The notes under the pieces are model-generated. The model was given only the letters and a program-made list of their open reading frames with translations, was not told the origin of the DNA and searched no databases. A stretch of DNA of 58,584 bases from Thermoleophilia bacterium (GTDB lineage Bacteria; Actinomycetota; Thermoleophilia; BMS3ABIN01). The position numbers were made by a program, and so were the translations under genes. Where the stretch lies: positions 1 to 58,584 of the forward strand of contig JACUUL010000007.1 of assembly GCA_014859345.1 (NCBI GenBank), written 5' to 3'. Numbering within the stretch: the stretch's first letter is position 1; each line of letters starts with the position of its first letter. This document shows positions 33,489 to 41,383 of this stretch, in pieces.

Positions 33489-34430
33489 ATGGGCGACTGT
33501 TTGAGGTTGGTGCAGTTTCACGATCCCTTCAGGACCGGGCGGCGGCTGGGCCTTGTGGAGGAAGATCGGGTCTACGACCTGACCTCGGCAAATTCGGCTC
33601 TTGACTCATTCATGGCCCTGCTGGAGCTGTCGGGCGGCAGGGTCGGCGAGCTGGCCAGCGGGGCTCGTTCGGCCGGCGAGAAAGTCGGCGAGGACGCCGT
33701 CCATTCGTGGGCTGCGATTGACCGGGAGCCCCACCCGGATACGGCGCACCTGCTCATCCCCATCTCCGCTCCCGAGGTCTGGGGATTCGGAGTCACTTAC
33801 AGGCGCAGCGCCGAAGCCCGCGACGCCGACGTGGCCAGAGCAACGGACGCCTCAGCCAGCATATACGACCGGGTTTATCACTCCGAGCGGCCCGAGTGCT
33901 TCTTCAAGGCCACCCCGCCGCGCTGCACGGGGCCTTACGGGATCATCGGCATCAGGAGCGACTCCGTGTTGACCGCCACCGAGCCGGAGCTGGCCTACGT
34001 GCTGGGGAAGGACAGGGAGATCGTGGGATACACCATCTGCAACGACGTTTCCGCGTGGGACCTGGAGAGGGAGAATCCGCTTTACCTGCCCCAGTCCAAG
34101 ATATTTACCGGCTGCTGCGCCCTGGGGCCGGCCATCACGCTGGCGGCGGGCGGGCCCGACCCGTACGCGCTGGAGATTGCCTGCCGAATAATCCGTGACG
34201 AAAAAGTAATTTACGAAGACTCAACCAGCAGCGGCAATATCGGCCGCCGGTTCGAGGAGCTCAATGAGTATCTGTACCGGGACAATCCCGTGCCGGTTGG
34301 CACCGTGGTTTCCACGGGCACCGGCATCATGGTTCCCAACGAGTACTCGCTAAAGGATGGCGACCTGGTGGAGATCGATATCGGGGGCATCGGCACCCTC
34401 AGGAATACAGCTCGAAAGCTGGGCGGATAG
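33489..34430 (+). CDS. FAH-family protein, likely 2-keto-3-deoxy-pentonate dehydratase
   Basis: This is a 313-residue fumarylacetoacetate-hydrolase-fold protein. Family motifs are W-G-F-G-V-T-Y, the metal ligand pair E-P-E-L-A, C-N-D-V-S-A-W-D, F-T-G-C-C-A-L-G-P and T-G-T-G-I-M-V-P. The variant with an extended N-terminal domain and Y-R-R-S after the first strand resembles KdaD of the archaeal oxidative pentose pathway. Pairing with a ketoglutarate-semialdehyde-type dehydrogenase 82 bp upstream supports that. A fumarylpyruvate or diketo-acid hydrolase role remains possible, and no pentose dehydrogenase is in the window. Confidence 0.8.
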   Translation: MGDCLRLVQFHDPFRTGRRLGLVEEDRVYDLTSANSALDSFMALLELSGGRVGELASGARSAGEKVGEDAVHSWAAIDREPHPDTAHLLIPISAPEVWGFGVTYRRSAEARDADVARATDASASIYDRVYHSERPECFFKATPPRCTGPYGIIGIRSDSVLTATEPELAYVLGKDREIVGYTICNDVSAWDLERENPLYLPQSKIFTGCCALGPAITLAAGGPDPYALEIACRIIRDEKVIYEDSTSSGNIGRRFEELNEYLYRDNPVPVGTVVSTGTGIMVPNEYSLKDGDLVEIDIGGIGTLRNTARKLGG

Positions 34431-34504
34431 CCTTCGTCGGCGGCGCCAGCCCCGCGAAGTCCTGGCCGCTCCCGGGGTTCGTTGAAAGAAAACAGAAGGA
34501 GAGT

Positions 34505-35068
34505 ATGAGAAATTCGTTTCGTGACAAGAGATTTAGCGGGATTCCCAACCGGATTCCCGCTCCAGTCTTGGCCCTGGCGGGCATTCTTTTGTTTTTCCTG
34601 CCGCTTGCGGGCTGCGTCTCCGGCGGCGAGAAGACTGTGACAGTGGAGAGGACCGTAACTGTTACCCCTGATGGCGCTTCCACTAGGGAAGAGATCGACG
34701 GATACAAGTCGGCGATTGACGGGATGTCCGGCGAGGCCGACGCCATCAACCGTGAATTTCGGGACCGGGTTGACAGGTTCAACCGGGGAGAGTCGGATGC
34801 TGAAGAGATTGCCGGCCTCGCCAGTTCGAACCGTCAGCGTTATGAAGACATGACCGGGCGTTTGACGGAAATGCGGGTGCCGCCCGAATTCCGTGATGCC
34901 CACCGGGAGCTTATCTCCGGCTTCAGCAAATGGCGCTCTGCTTTCGAGAGTTACCGGGACGGTTTCCGGGAAGGCAACAACATCCTGCTGGACAGGGCCA
35001 GGGAAGAGGACAATCAGGCCGTCGTCGAAGTCAACCAGGCGATCAACAGCATCCTGCAGGTGGAATAA
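34505..35068 (+). CDS. helical lipoprotein of unknown function
   Basis: This 187-residue protein has a signal sequence at about 20-36 and a lipobox L-P-L-A-G-C, so it is membrane-anchored. Then come a T-V-T-V-E-R-T-V-T-V repeat and a mostly helical domain rich in charged residues (N-R-E-F-R-D-R-V-D-R-F). I recognise no family. The ATG has a good Shine-Dalgarno (GAAGGAGAGT). It follows the FAH gene by about 75 bp and precedes the 990-residue secreted protein. Confidence 0.7.
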   Translation: MRNSFRDKRFSGIPNRIPAPVLALAGILLFFLPLAGCVSGGEKTVTVERTVTVTPDGASTREEIDGYKSAIDGMSGEADAINREFRDRVDRFNRGESDAEEIAGLASSNRQRYEDMTGRLTEMRVPPEFRDAHRELISGFSKWRSAFESYRDGFREGNNILLDRAREEDNQAVVEVNQAINSILQVE

Positions 35069-35170
35069 GAACTGTTCCGGGGTTATTCCTGGTCTTTTCG
35101 TAAGGGCGGAATGCCTTCATCATAACCAAACCTCGCTCTCTGCCAGGTTCCTATCATAACCTCAGGAAAA

Positions 35171-35210
35171 ATCATACTTTAAACAACTCCATCTAGTACC
35201 AAGGTACGAT
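35171..35210. promoter_or_regulatory. 40-bp inverted-repeat element (copy 1)
   Basis: The arms ATCATACTTT (35171-35180) and AAGGTACGAT (35201-35210) are separated by exactly 20 bp; the right arm is the reverse complement of the left with two changes. An almost identical element with the same 20-bp spacer lies at 57677-57716. It sits 66 bp upstream of the GTG of the large secreted protein, a natural place for an operator or activator site. Confidence 0.6.
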
Positions 35211-35276
35211 TTACGGGCAGGTATGTCGTTATATGATGGCGGCTGCCAGTAAATAGTTCTTGACGCGGAGGTTGTT

Positions 35277-38249
35277 GTGGGCCGCCAGGCCGTTCGTTTC
35301 TCGTTGCTGTTCATTAGCTTGTTCCCGCTTTTCACCCCGAATTTCATCAGCGCCTCCCTCCAGCCCTCTCCCAGCCCCGGCGACGCCTACGTCTTCGGCG
35401 CCGACTCCCCGGTGGCGCCGAGCCCCTACCAGCAGACCCATCCCGCCATCAGCGGCGATCTCGTCTTCTGGCTGGACAATCGCCCCAACGCTTCCGGAAA
35501 TCACGTGGACCGCATCTTCTTAAAGGACCTCTCCGACCCGGAAGCCTCCGAGCAGCAGCTTACCCCCGGGGTGGAAGGCAACCAGGCGGGCTACCTGGCC
35601 GCCGACGGCGACCTGGTAGTCTTCACGCAGGCCAGCCCCGCGCCCACCCGCCTGATGTACTGCCACGTAGGCGACGACCCCCAGCTCCTGGCTCCCTCCG
35701 ACTCTTCCCAGATCCAGCCGGCTGTCTCCGGCTCCCGGGTGGTCTGGTCCGAGGGTGATGCCGGAAACCGCGACCTTTACACGAAAGACCTGGCAAGCGG
35801 CCAGGCAGCCAGGCTCACCGACTGGCCGGGAGAGGAGACTAACCCCGCCATCGCCGGCGACTGGGTGGTCTTTGTCCACAACGACCAGTACAACCTGTGG
35901 GGCAGCCCCCGGGTAAACGACATCTGGGCCCTTGACCTTTCAAGCGGCGAGCTGCGGAGGCTGACCCCCGCCGCAGACGGAATCCTGCAGCAGGCCCCCG
36001 ATATAAGCTACGATCCGCTTGATCAGGAGTATCGGGCCGTCTACAGCCAGACCTCCGGCGAAATGGGCATCAGGCTCTACACTTTCTCCAGCGGCCAGAC
36101 CAGGGTGATCTCCGCAAAGGGCTACCGCCCGGCCATCGACGGGAAGAGGATCGTCTGGGAAAGCGCCTTTACCTCCGGCCAGGTCCTCCTCCACGATCTG
36201 GCCACCGGCATCACCCAGCAGGTCTCCTCCGGTTCCGGTTCGGTCTACGTTCCGGACATCTCCGGCGAGCGCATCGCCTGGAGCGACTCCCGCCAGGAAC
36301 CCCGGATCCTCTATACAAACAGGATCGGCGACACCGCCCGGGAGCTGGCGGAGCGCTACGCGCCGGAGCTTAACTTCCCCCACGACATCGAAAGAAACGG
36401 CCGCGACGACTTTGAGCCCCGCACGGTGGAGCTGATGGTGGACGGTGCCGAGAAGCTGGTCACCGGCGGTGGTGAAATCGTAGGGCCAACGATTCAGGAC
36501 CTGATCGAAAACCCCGGCCAGGACAGTTACCTGGACCTGCCCGGCAGCCCCGCCAACCCGCTTCACAGCTACATAGACAAGTACCTGGACCAGATCGGCA
36601 GCGACCCGCACAAATACCGGAAAACCGCCTACGCCCGGGTCGTGCCGGGGGAAGCGGGCACCGGCAAGACGGTGATCCAGTACTGGCTCAACTACTACTA
36701 CAACAACTGGCTAAACAACCACGAGGGCGACTGGGAGATGGTGCAGGTAATCCTGGATGAAAACCTGGAGCCGGAGGCCGCCGCCTACTCCCAGCATGGC
36801 TTTGCCTTTAAGAAGAACTGGAACGAGTTCGGTTTTAAAAAGAACGGCACCCACCCAAAGGTGTACGTGGCCGAGGGCTCACACGCCAACTACTTCTTTG
36901 AGGCCAGCGCCCTGCATTTCCTGGACGCGGCCACCGGCTGGGCGTATATGGACAGCACCGGCTCGGCCAGCTCGACAATACCGGAAGTCGAAATGGACGG
37001 TCTGGCCGGCGGCTGGGCGGGGTTTGCGGGTATGTGGGGACAAGAGAAGCCGTCATTATGTTTTTGGTGTTTTGACGGACCTGTGGGCCCCGCCTTCCAG
37101 CCGGGCGACCCCTGGGACCAGCCCATAGCCTGGTCCAACGTTACAGCCGGAAAGGGCTACCTGAACGACATCATCATCTCCCTGTACTCGCCAGTGGAGA
37201 TTCACCTCTACGATCCTCAGGGCAACCACGTGGGCAAAAACTCCTCCGGCGGCATCGACATGCAGATCCCCGGCTCCGAGTACTTCGAGCGGGAGGAGGA
37301 TCACTCCAAGAATATCGTGGTGCGCAACACAGACGTGCTGGCGGGTTACACTCTAAAGGTAGAGGGAACCGGTACGGGCACAATGGACCTGGAGATCCAG
37401 ATACCCGACTTCGGCGGCAATGTGGCGGATAAGCCCCGGTACCTGGCCGTGGAGGTAAATCCGGCCATGAAAGCCGAGCTCAGCGTCACCCCTGCAAAGG
37501 ACTTCGACCTGCAAATAGACGCAGACGGTGACGGTATCTTCGAGCAGCAGCGGCTTCCGGACTCAGTAGAATCCATCGGCGTGGACTTTACCCCTCCGGG
37601 CGCCGTTACCGATCTGTCTGTTTCCGGCGTCACTTCTGATTCGGCCACCCTTACCTGGGCCGCTCCAGGAAACAATGGTAACGAGGGAACCGCCTTCAGG
37701 TACGATCTCAGGTACGCCAGCGAGCCCATCACCGAAGATAACTGGCCCTACGCCCGCACGGCCGCAGCTCCGGCGGAGCCCCGGCCTGCCGGCTTTCCGG
37801 AAACGGCAACCGTGACCGGTCTTGACGCCGGCGCCACCTATTACTTTGCAATCAGGACCCGGGACGGTTCCTGGCAGGAGGCGGAGCTTTCCAATGTCGC
37901 CCAGACAAACACGACCATTCCCAGCCTCACCTGGACCATCCAGAGGGTCTACTGGGTCAGCTGGGACGACTATGAGAACCGGCATCTCTCCATCGACTAC
38001 CTGATGGGCAACGCCGGCACAAGCGTGGCTTTGGAGTCCACGGTTCAAGCTTCCCATGCAACGCCCGATACCGTCTACGCGGTGACTGCCCTGCCACTGC
38101 TGGTTGACGATATCGATCCAGGAGCAAACAGAACCGTGACCCTGAAATACTACGTTCCTCTGAACGTTAGCAGCTTTACGGCAACGACTTACGCCGCCTG
38201 CAGCGATGATGCCGGCAGAACGCACTGGTTCCCGGGGCCTTTGCCATAG
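35277..38249 (+). CDS. large secreted protein: propeller repeats, Vps62-like domain, FN3, C-terminal module
   Basis: This is a 990-residue protein with a GTG start (GGAGG six bases before) and a signal peptide (1-27). Residues about 35-350 carry TolB/WD-like repeats (A-I-S-G-D-L-V-F-W-L-D-N, A-V-S-G-S-R-V-V-W, A-I-A-G-D-W-V-V-F). About 360-625 is a Vps62/DUF946-like domain with N-H-E-G-D-W-E-M-V and A-E-G-S-H-A-N-Y-F. A beta domain follows at 640-770, then an FN3 domain at about 780-880. The C-terminal ~108-residue module ends W-F-P-G-P-L-P. That module is repeated downstream in truncated copies, and a small membrane-protein gene follows. Function unknown; surface or secreted role. Confidence 0.8.
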   Translation: MGRQAVRFSLLFISLFPLFTPNFISASLQPSPSPGDAYVFGADSPVAPSPYQQTHPAISGDLVFWLDNRPNASGNHVDRIFLKDLSDPEASEQQLTPGVEGNQAGYLAADGDLVVFTQASPAPTRLMYCHVGDDPQLLAPSDSSQIQPAVSGSRVVWSEGDAGNRDLYTKDLASGQAARLTDWPGEETNPAIAGDWVVFVHNDQYNLWGSPRVNDIWALDLSSGELRRLTPAADGILQQAPDISYDPLDQEYRAVYSQTSGEMGIRLYTFSSGQTRVISAKGYRPAIDGKRIVWESAFTSGQVLLHDLATGITQQVSSGSGSVYVPDISGERIAWSDSRQEPRILYTNRIGDTARELAERYAPELNFPHDIERNGRDDFEPRTVELMVDGAEKLVTGGGEIVGPTIQDLIENPGQDSYLDLPGSPANPLHSYIDKYLDQIGSDPHKYRKTAYARVVPGEAGTGKTVIQYWLNYYYNNWLNNHEGDWEMVQVILDENLEPEAAAYSQHGFAFKKNWNEFGFKKNGTHPKVYVAEGSHANYFFEASALHFLDAATGWAYMDSTGSASSTIPEVEMDGLAGGWAGFAGMWGQEKPSLCFWCFDGPVGPAFQPGDPWDQPIAWSNVTAGKGYLNDIIISLYSPVEIHLYDPQGNHVGKNSSGGIDMQIPGSEYFEREEDHSKNIVVRNTDVLAGYTLKVEGTGTGTMDLEIQIPDFGGNVADKPRYLAVEVNPAMKAELSVTPAKDFDLQIDADGDGIFEQQRLPDSVESIGVDFTPPGAVTDLSVSGVTSDSATLTWAAPGNNGNEGTAFRYDLRYASEPITEDNWPYARTAAAPAEPRPAGFPETATVTGLDAGATYYFAIRTRDGSWQEAELSNVAQTNTTIPSLTWTIQRVYWVSWDDYENRHLSIDYLMGNAGTSVALESTVQASHATPDTVYAVTALPLLVDDIDPGANRTVTLKYYVPLNVSSFTATTYAACSDDAGRTHWFPGPLP
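37645..37759 (+). repeat. FN3-encoding direct repeat, copy A
   Basis: About 115 bp inside the FN3 domain of the 990-residue protein are nearly identical (two mismatches by eye) to 39382-39496. Near-identity at synonymous sites indicates recent duplication or gene conversion. Confidence 0.85.
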
Positions 38250-38267
38250 CGATTGGAAGGAGCATCC

Positions 38268-38573
38268 TTGATCAGCCGATTTGAGAAAGTCGTGCTTGTC
38301 ATCCTGGCTGGCCTGGGGGCGGGATATTGGGGATATGGCTTATTGCTTGTAATCATGTTCCCCGGTGAATTTCGTGATTACTTTCATAAGTGGAATGTTT
38401 TAATACTTTTAATTGAAAGAGGAATTGGCTTTGGGTTGTTCCTGATCTACGGTTTGGCGATCCAAAAAAAATGGGTAAAAAAACGTTATTTGGCCTGGGG
38501 ACTTTTTGTCTTTACTCTACTTTTTGCTATTCTGTTAATTATTATACTTGACACGATATTTGATGTTGTATAG
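38268..38573 (+). CDS. small membrane protein following module copy 1
   Basis: This 101-residue protein has three TM helices, starting at TTG 38268 with GGAAGGAGCATCC before it. The N-terminal 25 residues (I-S-R-F-E-K-V-V-L-V-I-L-A-G-L-G) are almost identical to those at 39041 and 40005. The rest diverges, with a longer middle loop and a more AT-rich sequence. It starts 18 bp after the 990-residue gene, so it is translated with it. A partner, chaperone or immunity-type protein for the secreted C-terminal module is a hypothesis only. Confidence 0.75.
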   Translation: MISRFEKVVLVILAGLGAGYWGYGLLLVIMFPGEFRDYFHKWNVLILLIERGIGFGLFLIYGLAIQKKWVKKRYLAWGLFVFTLLFAILLIIILDTIFDVV

Positions 38574-38727
38574 CGAAACTGAATCGATTTGATAATTAAT
38601 AATTTGCTGGCATGTTCAAAACTCCATAGCTTTTTCAAAGTGTGAATATCCTGGAGCTATAACTGAATCTGGTGTACGCCCTGATTTGATGAAAAAAGGT
38701 GGCGTACCCTGACCATCAGGAGGTGAT

Positions 38728-39022
38728 GCTGGTGGCCTAGCAATATGAGAGCCGGCATCTCTCCATCGACTACCTGATGGGCAACGCCGGCGCGGGGTCG
38801 GCCTTGGAGGTCGCGGTTCAGGCTTCTTTCTGCATGCCCGATACCGTCTACACGGTGAGTGTCTTGCCGCTGCTGGTGGGCGACATGGAACCGGGGGCAA
38901 ACAGCGACGTGACCCTGAAATACTACGTTCCGCCTAATGTTGGAGGCTTCAATGCGACAACTTACGCCACCTGCAGCGACGATGCCGGCAGAGAATACTG
39001 GTTCCCGGGACCACTGCCCTAG
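38728..39022 (+). pseudogene. orphan C-terminal module, copy 2 (truncated)
   Basis: From about 38741 the frame encodes Y-E-S-R-H-L-S-I-D-Y-L-M-G and then the whole module to W-F-P-G-P-L-P and stop, homologous to the last ~90 residues of the 990-residue protein. An in-frame TAG at 38738 cuts it off from an ATG at 38726 that has AGGAGGTG upstream. Sequence before the TAG still resembles the W-V-S-W-D-D segment, so this is a decayed copy. Internal ATG 38777 could start an 81-residue peptide. It is followed by its own membrane-protein gene. Confidence 0.65.
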
Positions 39023-39040
39023 CGATTGGAAGGAGCATCC

Positions 39041-39337
39041 TTGATCAGTCGATTTGAGAAAATTGTTCTGATAATCCTCTGTGGGTTGGGAGCAGGATAT
39101 TGGGGCATTGGCCTGGGGCTGTACTTATTGATTCCTGGCGAAGCCAAATTCTGGCTTGGCATCCAAGGCGGTATTGGGGTTGGTCTTTTTTTGTTGTATC
39201 AGGTGGCTGTCCTGAAAAACAGGATTCGCGGGCGGCTTGCGGCGTGGACACTCTTCTTTGCTGTTCTCGCTCTCGCGGTCGGCTCGCTCTATATAATTGA
39301 AGCGTTGTTTCAGCCCACGACTGTGCGTTCCAGATAA
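39041..39337 (+). CDS. small membrane protein following module copy 2
   Basis: This 98-residue protein has three TM helices, with a TTG start at 39041 and GGAAGGAGCATCC identical to the first copy. It shares I-V-L-I-I-L-C-G-L-G-A-G-Y-W-G-I and N-R-I-R-G-R-L-A-A-W with the 40005 copy over its full length, but with the 38268 copy mainly at the N-terminus. It starts 18 bp after module copy 2, the same spacing as in copy 1, so module and membrane protein form one duplicating unit. Confidence 0.75.
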   Translation: MISRFEKIVLIILCGLGAGYWGIGLGLYLLIPGEAKFWLGIQGGIGVGLFLLYQVAVLKNRIRGRLAAWTLFFAVLALAVGSLYIIEALFQPTTVRSR

Positions 39338-39350
39338 GCCAAAAGCGTGC

Positions 39351-39986
39351 ATGCTTAGGTGTCAGACTCCTTCCGGCGCCTCCACCCTAACCTGGGCCGC
39401 TCCAGGAAACAATGGTAACGAGGGAACCGCCTTCAGGTACGATCTCAGGTACGCCAGCGAGCCCATCACCGAAGATAACTGGCCATACGCCCGCACCGCC
39501 GAACCCCCGCCCGAGCCCCAGCCCGCCGGCTCACTGGAAACAGCCACGATCGCCGGGCTGGATGCCGGCGCCACCTACTATTTCGCCCTCAGGGCCAGAG
39601 ACGGCTCCTGGCAGGAATCGGATTCCTCCAATGTCGCTCAGACAACCACGACCATTCCCAGCCTCACCTGGGCCATCCAGCGGATCTACTGGGCCAGCTG
39701 GGACGACTATGAGAACCGCCATCTTTCCATCGACTACCTGATGGGCAACGCGGGCACAAGCGTGGCTTTGGAGTCCACGCTTCAAGCTTCCCATGCAACG
39801 CCCGATACCGTCTACGCGGTGACTGCCCTGCCGCTGTTGGTGGGTGACATTCATCCGGGAACATATAGTGCTGTGACTCTTAAATATTATGTCCCGCCGA
39901 ACGTTGGGAGTTTTACCGCGACCACCTATGCCACCTGCAACGATGACGCCGGCAGGGAATACTGGTTTCCCGGACCGATGCCGTAA
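39351..39986 (+). CDS. orphan FN3 plus C-terminal module, copy 3
   Basis: The open frame encodes a complete FN3 domain and C-terminal module (about 200 residues) homologous to residues 780-990 of the large protein, ending W-F-P-G-P-M-P. It has no signal peptide. The ATG at 39351 is possible but has no Shine-Dalgarno, so it may be silent. The FN3 part contains the 115-bp near-identical block, a ready site for homologous recombination that would replace the tail of the 990-residue gene. A membrane-protein paralog follows 18 bp later. Confidence 0.6.
   Translation: MLRCQTPSGASTLTWAAPGNNGNEGTAFRYDLRYASEPITEDNWPYARTAEPPPEPQPAGSLETATIAGLDAGATYYFALRARDGSWQESDSSNVAQTTTTIPSLTWAIQRIYWASWDDYENRHLSIDYLMGNAGTSVALESTLQASHATPDTVYAVTALPLLVGDIHPGTYSAVTLKYYVPPNVGSFTATTYATCNDDAGREYWFPGPMP
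39382..39496 (+). repeat. FN3-encoding direct repeat, copy B
   Basis: Partner of 37645-37759, about 115 bp with two mismatches by eye. The two lie about 1.74 kb apart in direct orientation, so recombination between them would delete the intervening membrane gene and copy 2. Confidence 0.85.
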
Positions 39987-40004
39987 AAATCAGAAAGGAT
40001 TAAC

Positions 40005-40292
40005 TTGATAAATCGCGTCGAGAAAATCGTGTTGGTGATCCTGGCCGGCCTGGGGGCGGGATATTGGGGCATTGCTGTGGGGCTGTATATACTGATTCCC
40101 GGGGAATACAAATTCTGGTTTTTCATTGAAGGCGCTATTGGCGTCAGTCTTTTCTTGCTGTATCAGGTGGCTATCCTGAAAAACAGGATTCGCGGAAGGT
40201 TTGCGGCGTGGTTGCTTTTTATTGGTGTTCTTATGATTGCAGTCATTTCACTTTATTTGATTGAAACATTGTTTCACCCAACAAGAGTCTAG
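40005..40292 (+). CDS. small membrane protein following module copy 3
   Basis: This 95-residue protein has three TM helices and a TTG start with AGAAAGGATTAAC upstream. It is the closest paralog of the 39041 protein: V-G-L-Y-I-L-I-P-G-E-Y-K-F-W, L-L-Y-Q-V-A-I-L-K-N-R-I-R-G-R. It is spaced 18 bp from module copy 3. No catalytic motif is visible. Conservation of the reading frame in three copies argues that these small proteins are functional even where the adjoining module is truncated. Confidence 0.75.
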   Translation: MINRVEKIVLVILAGLGAGYWGIAVGLYILIPGEYKFWFFIEGAIGVSLFLLYQVAILKNRIRGRFAAWLLFIGVLMIAVISLYLIETLFHPTRV

Positions 40293-40324
40293 GATAATAA
40301 ATCATTCCGAGCCGCACGTGAGCG

Positions 40325-40657
40325 ATCCAGAGGATCTACTGGGCCAACTGGGATGACTATCAGAACCGCCACCTCTCTATCGGCTACAGTATGGGAAACG
40401 CGGGCACGGGTCTTGCCCTGGAGGCCACGATTCAGGCCTCTCTCCGCACGCCCGATACCGTCTACACGGTGACCGCCCTGCCGCTGCTGGTTGACGATAT
40501 CGATCCAGGAGCAAACAGAACCGTGACCCTGAAATACTACGTTCCGCCTAATGTTGGAAGCTTCAATGCGACAACTTACGCTACCTGCAGCGACGATGCC
40601 GGCAGGACGCACTGGTTCCCGGGGCCTTTGCCCTGGCGATTGGAAGGAGCATCTTTG
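40325..40657 (+). pseudogene. orphan C-terminal module, copy 4 (no membrane partner)
   Basis: The frame after TGA 40319 encodes I-Q-R-I-Y-W-A-N-W-D-D-Y-Q-N-R-H-L-S and the complete module, but the usual TAG stop is TGG (40634-40636), so the frame runs on. Homology continues through the Shine-Dalgarno GGAAGGAGCATCT and the TTG of the lost membrane gene (40655), then stops abruptly. The breakpoint at that start codon shows that a cassette was deleted here. Confidence 0.65.
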
Positions 40658-40765
40658 GCAACCGCTGCAGATCCCGGCACAACCCGGATCTACGATGACA
40701 CTTCAAGGGCTGCAGAACAAAAAAGTAATACCAAATGTCGAAACCATTTTTTCATAAAACAGGCA

Positions 40766-40786
40766 AAGCGGCCCCCAGAGGGCCGC
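40766..40786 (-). terminator. terminator hairpin downstream of the rubrerythrin-like gene
   Basis: A perfect 8-bp stem AGCGGCCC/GGGCCGCT has a 5-nt loop. Read on the minus strand it is followed by TTGCCTGTTTTAT. It lies about 70 bp after the rubrerythrin-like gene and would also shield it from the cassette array. Confidence 0.55.
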
Positions 40787-40856
40787 TCCTGGACATTACC
40801 TTGTGTCTGCGTGCCGGATGACCGGCATCCAATAGCCTGTACGGGCGCAGTCCAGC

Positions 40857-41246
40857 CTAGAAATAGCGCTCAAGCAGGTTGCGCAACATCGCCGCGTGCC
40901 GGGCCTCATCATGGGCTGCGGTATCGAAGAAAGAGGCCACTTCTTTCTGGCCGGAGCTCTCGGCCACTTTCATGCCTTCGTGCTTGCCATCTACCGCCTG
41001 CTCCTCGCCTGATAGCATCTTCTCGATCTCGGACTGCAGGTCGCCGATCCTGTCCGCCAGATATTTGAAGCGGGCGCCGTGGGCGGCTTCGTCCATGGCG
41101 ATGCTTCTGAGGGTCTGTGCCACCTCGGTCCTGCCCTCGTTGTCCGCCTTGAGGGCCATGGCCAGATATTGGATGACCTCCCAGGTCTCTCCCTTGATCT
41201 CCTGCTCCAGGCACTGTTTTGTGGTCAATGTGGTTCCTTCAGCCAT
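40857..41246 (-). CDS. rubrerythrin-like ferritin-fold diiron protein
   Basis: This 129-residue four-helix protein has diiron ligands in E-I-K-G-E-T, M-D-E-A-A-H-G-A-R and A-A-H-D-E-A-R-H-A-A-M, as in the rubrerythrin erythrin domain. The C-terminal rubredoxin domain of classical rubrerythrin is absent, so it needs an external electron donor. It is probably a peroxide-scavenging protein of anaerobes. The Shine-Dalgarno AAAGGAG is strong. An Rrf2 regulator lies upstream on the same strand with a terminator between, so coupling is regulatory at most. Confidence 0.9.
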   Translation of the reverse strand: MAEGTTLTTKQCLEQEIKGETWEVIQYLAMALKADNEGRTEVAQTLRSIAMDEAAHGARFKYLADRIGDLQSEIEKMLSGEEQAVDGKHEGMKVAESSGQKEVASFFDTAAHDEARHAAMLRNLLERYF

Positions 41247-41325
41247 TTGTAACTCCTTTCGCGTGTTCTCACTCCTGCCCGCGGCCGGGCATTGCTTTTT
41301 GTGAAGTGTACCCGGCTAAGAGGAC

Positions 41326-41364
41326 TTAAAACCTCCTCTTTGCGTATTGGCGCATACGCAGAGG
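41326..41364 (-). terminator. Rho-independent terminator of the Rrf2 gene
   Basis: On the minus strand an 11-bp stem (CCTCTGCGTAT with ATACGC-AA-AGAGG, a two-base bulge) and a GCGCCA loop are followed by AGGTTTTAAG. It lies 20 bp after the Rrf2 stop. Confidence 0.55.
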
Positions 41365-41383
41365 ACTGCCCGGGAACGGGGCC

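Noticed and set aside
38268-40292. Calling the C-terminal modules polymorphic toxins with immunity proteins
   Set aside because: The modules are conserved between copies, lack nuclease or pore motifs, and end in a beta-sandwich-like sequence. Only the genetic layout resembles toxin/immunity arrays, so no toxin function is assigned.
40319-40321. TGA before module copy 4 as a second selenocysteine codon
   Set aside because: Sequence upstream of it is not homologous to the module and no Cys is expected there; it is just the boundary of a truncated repeat.
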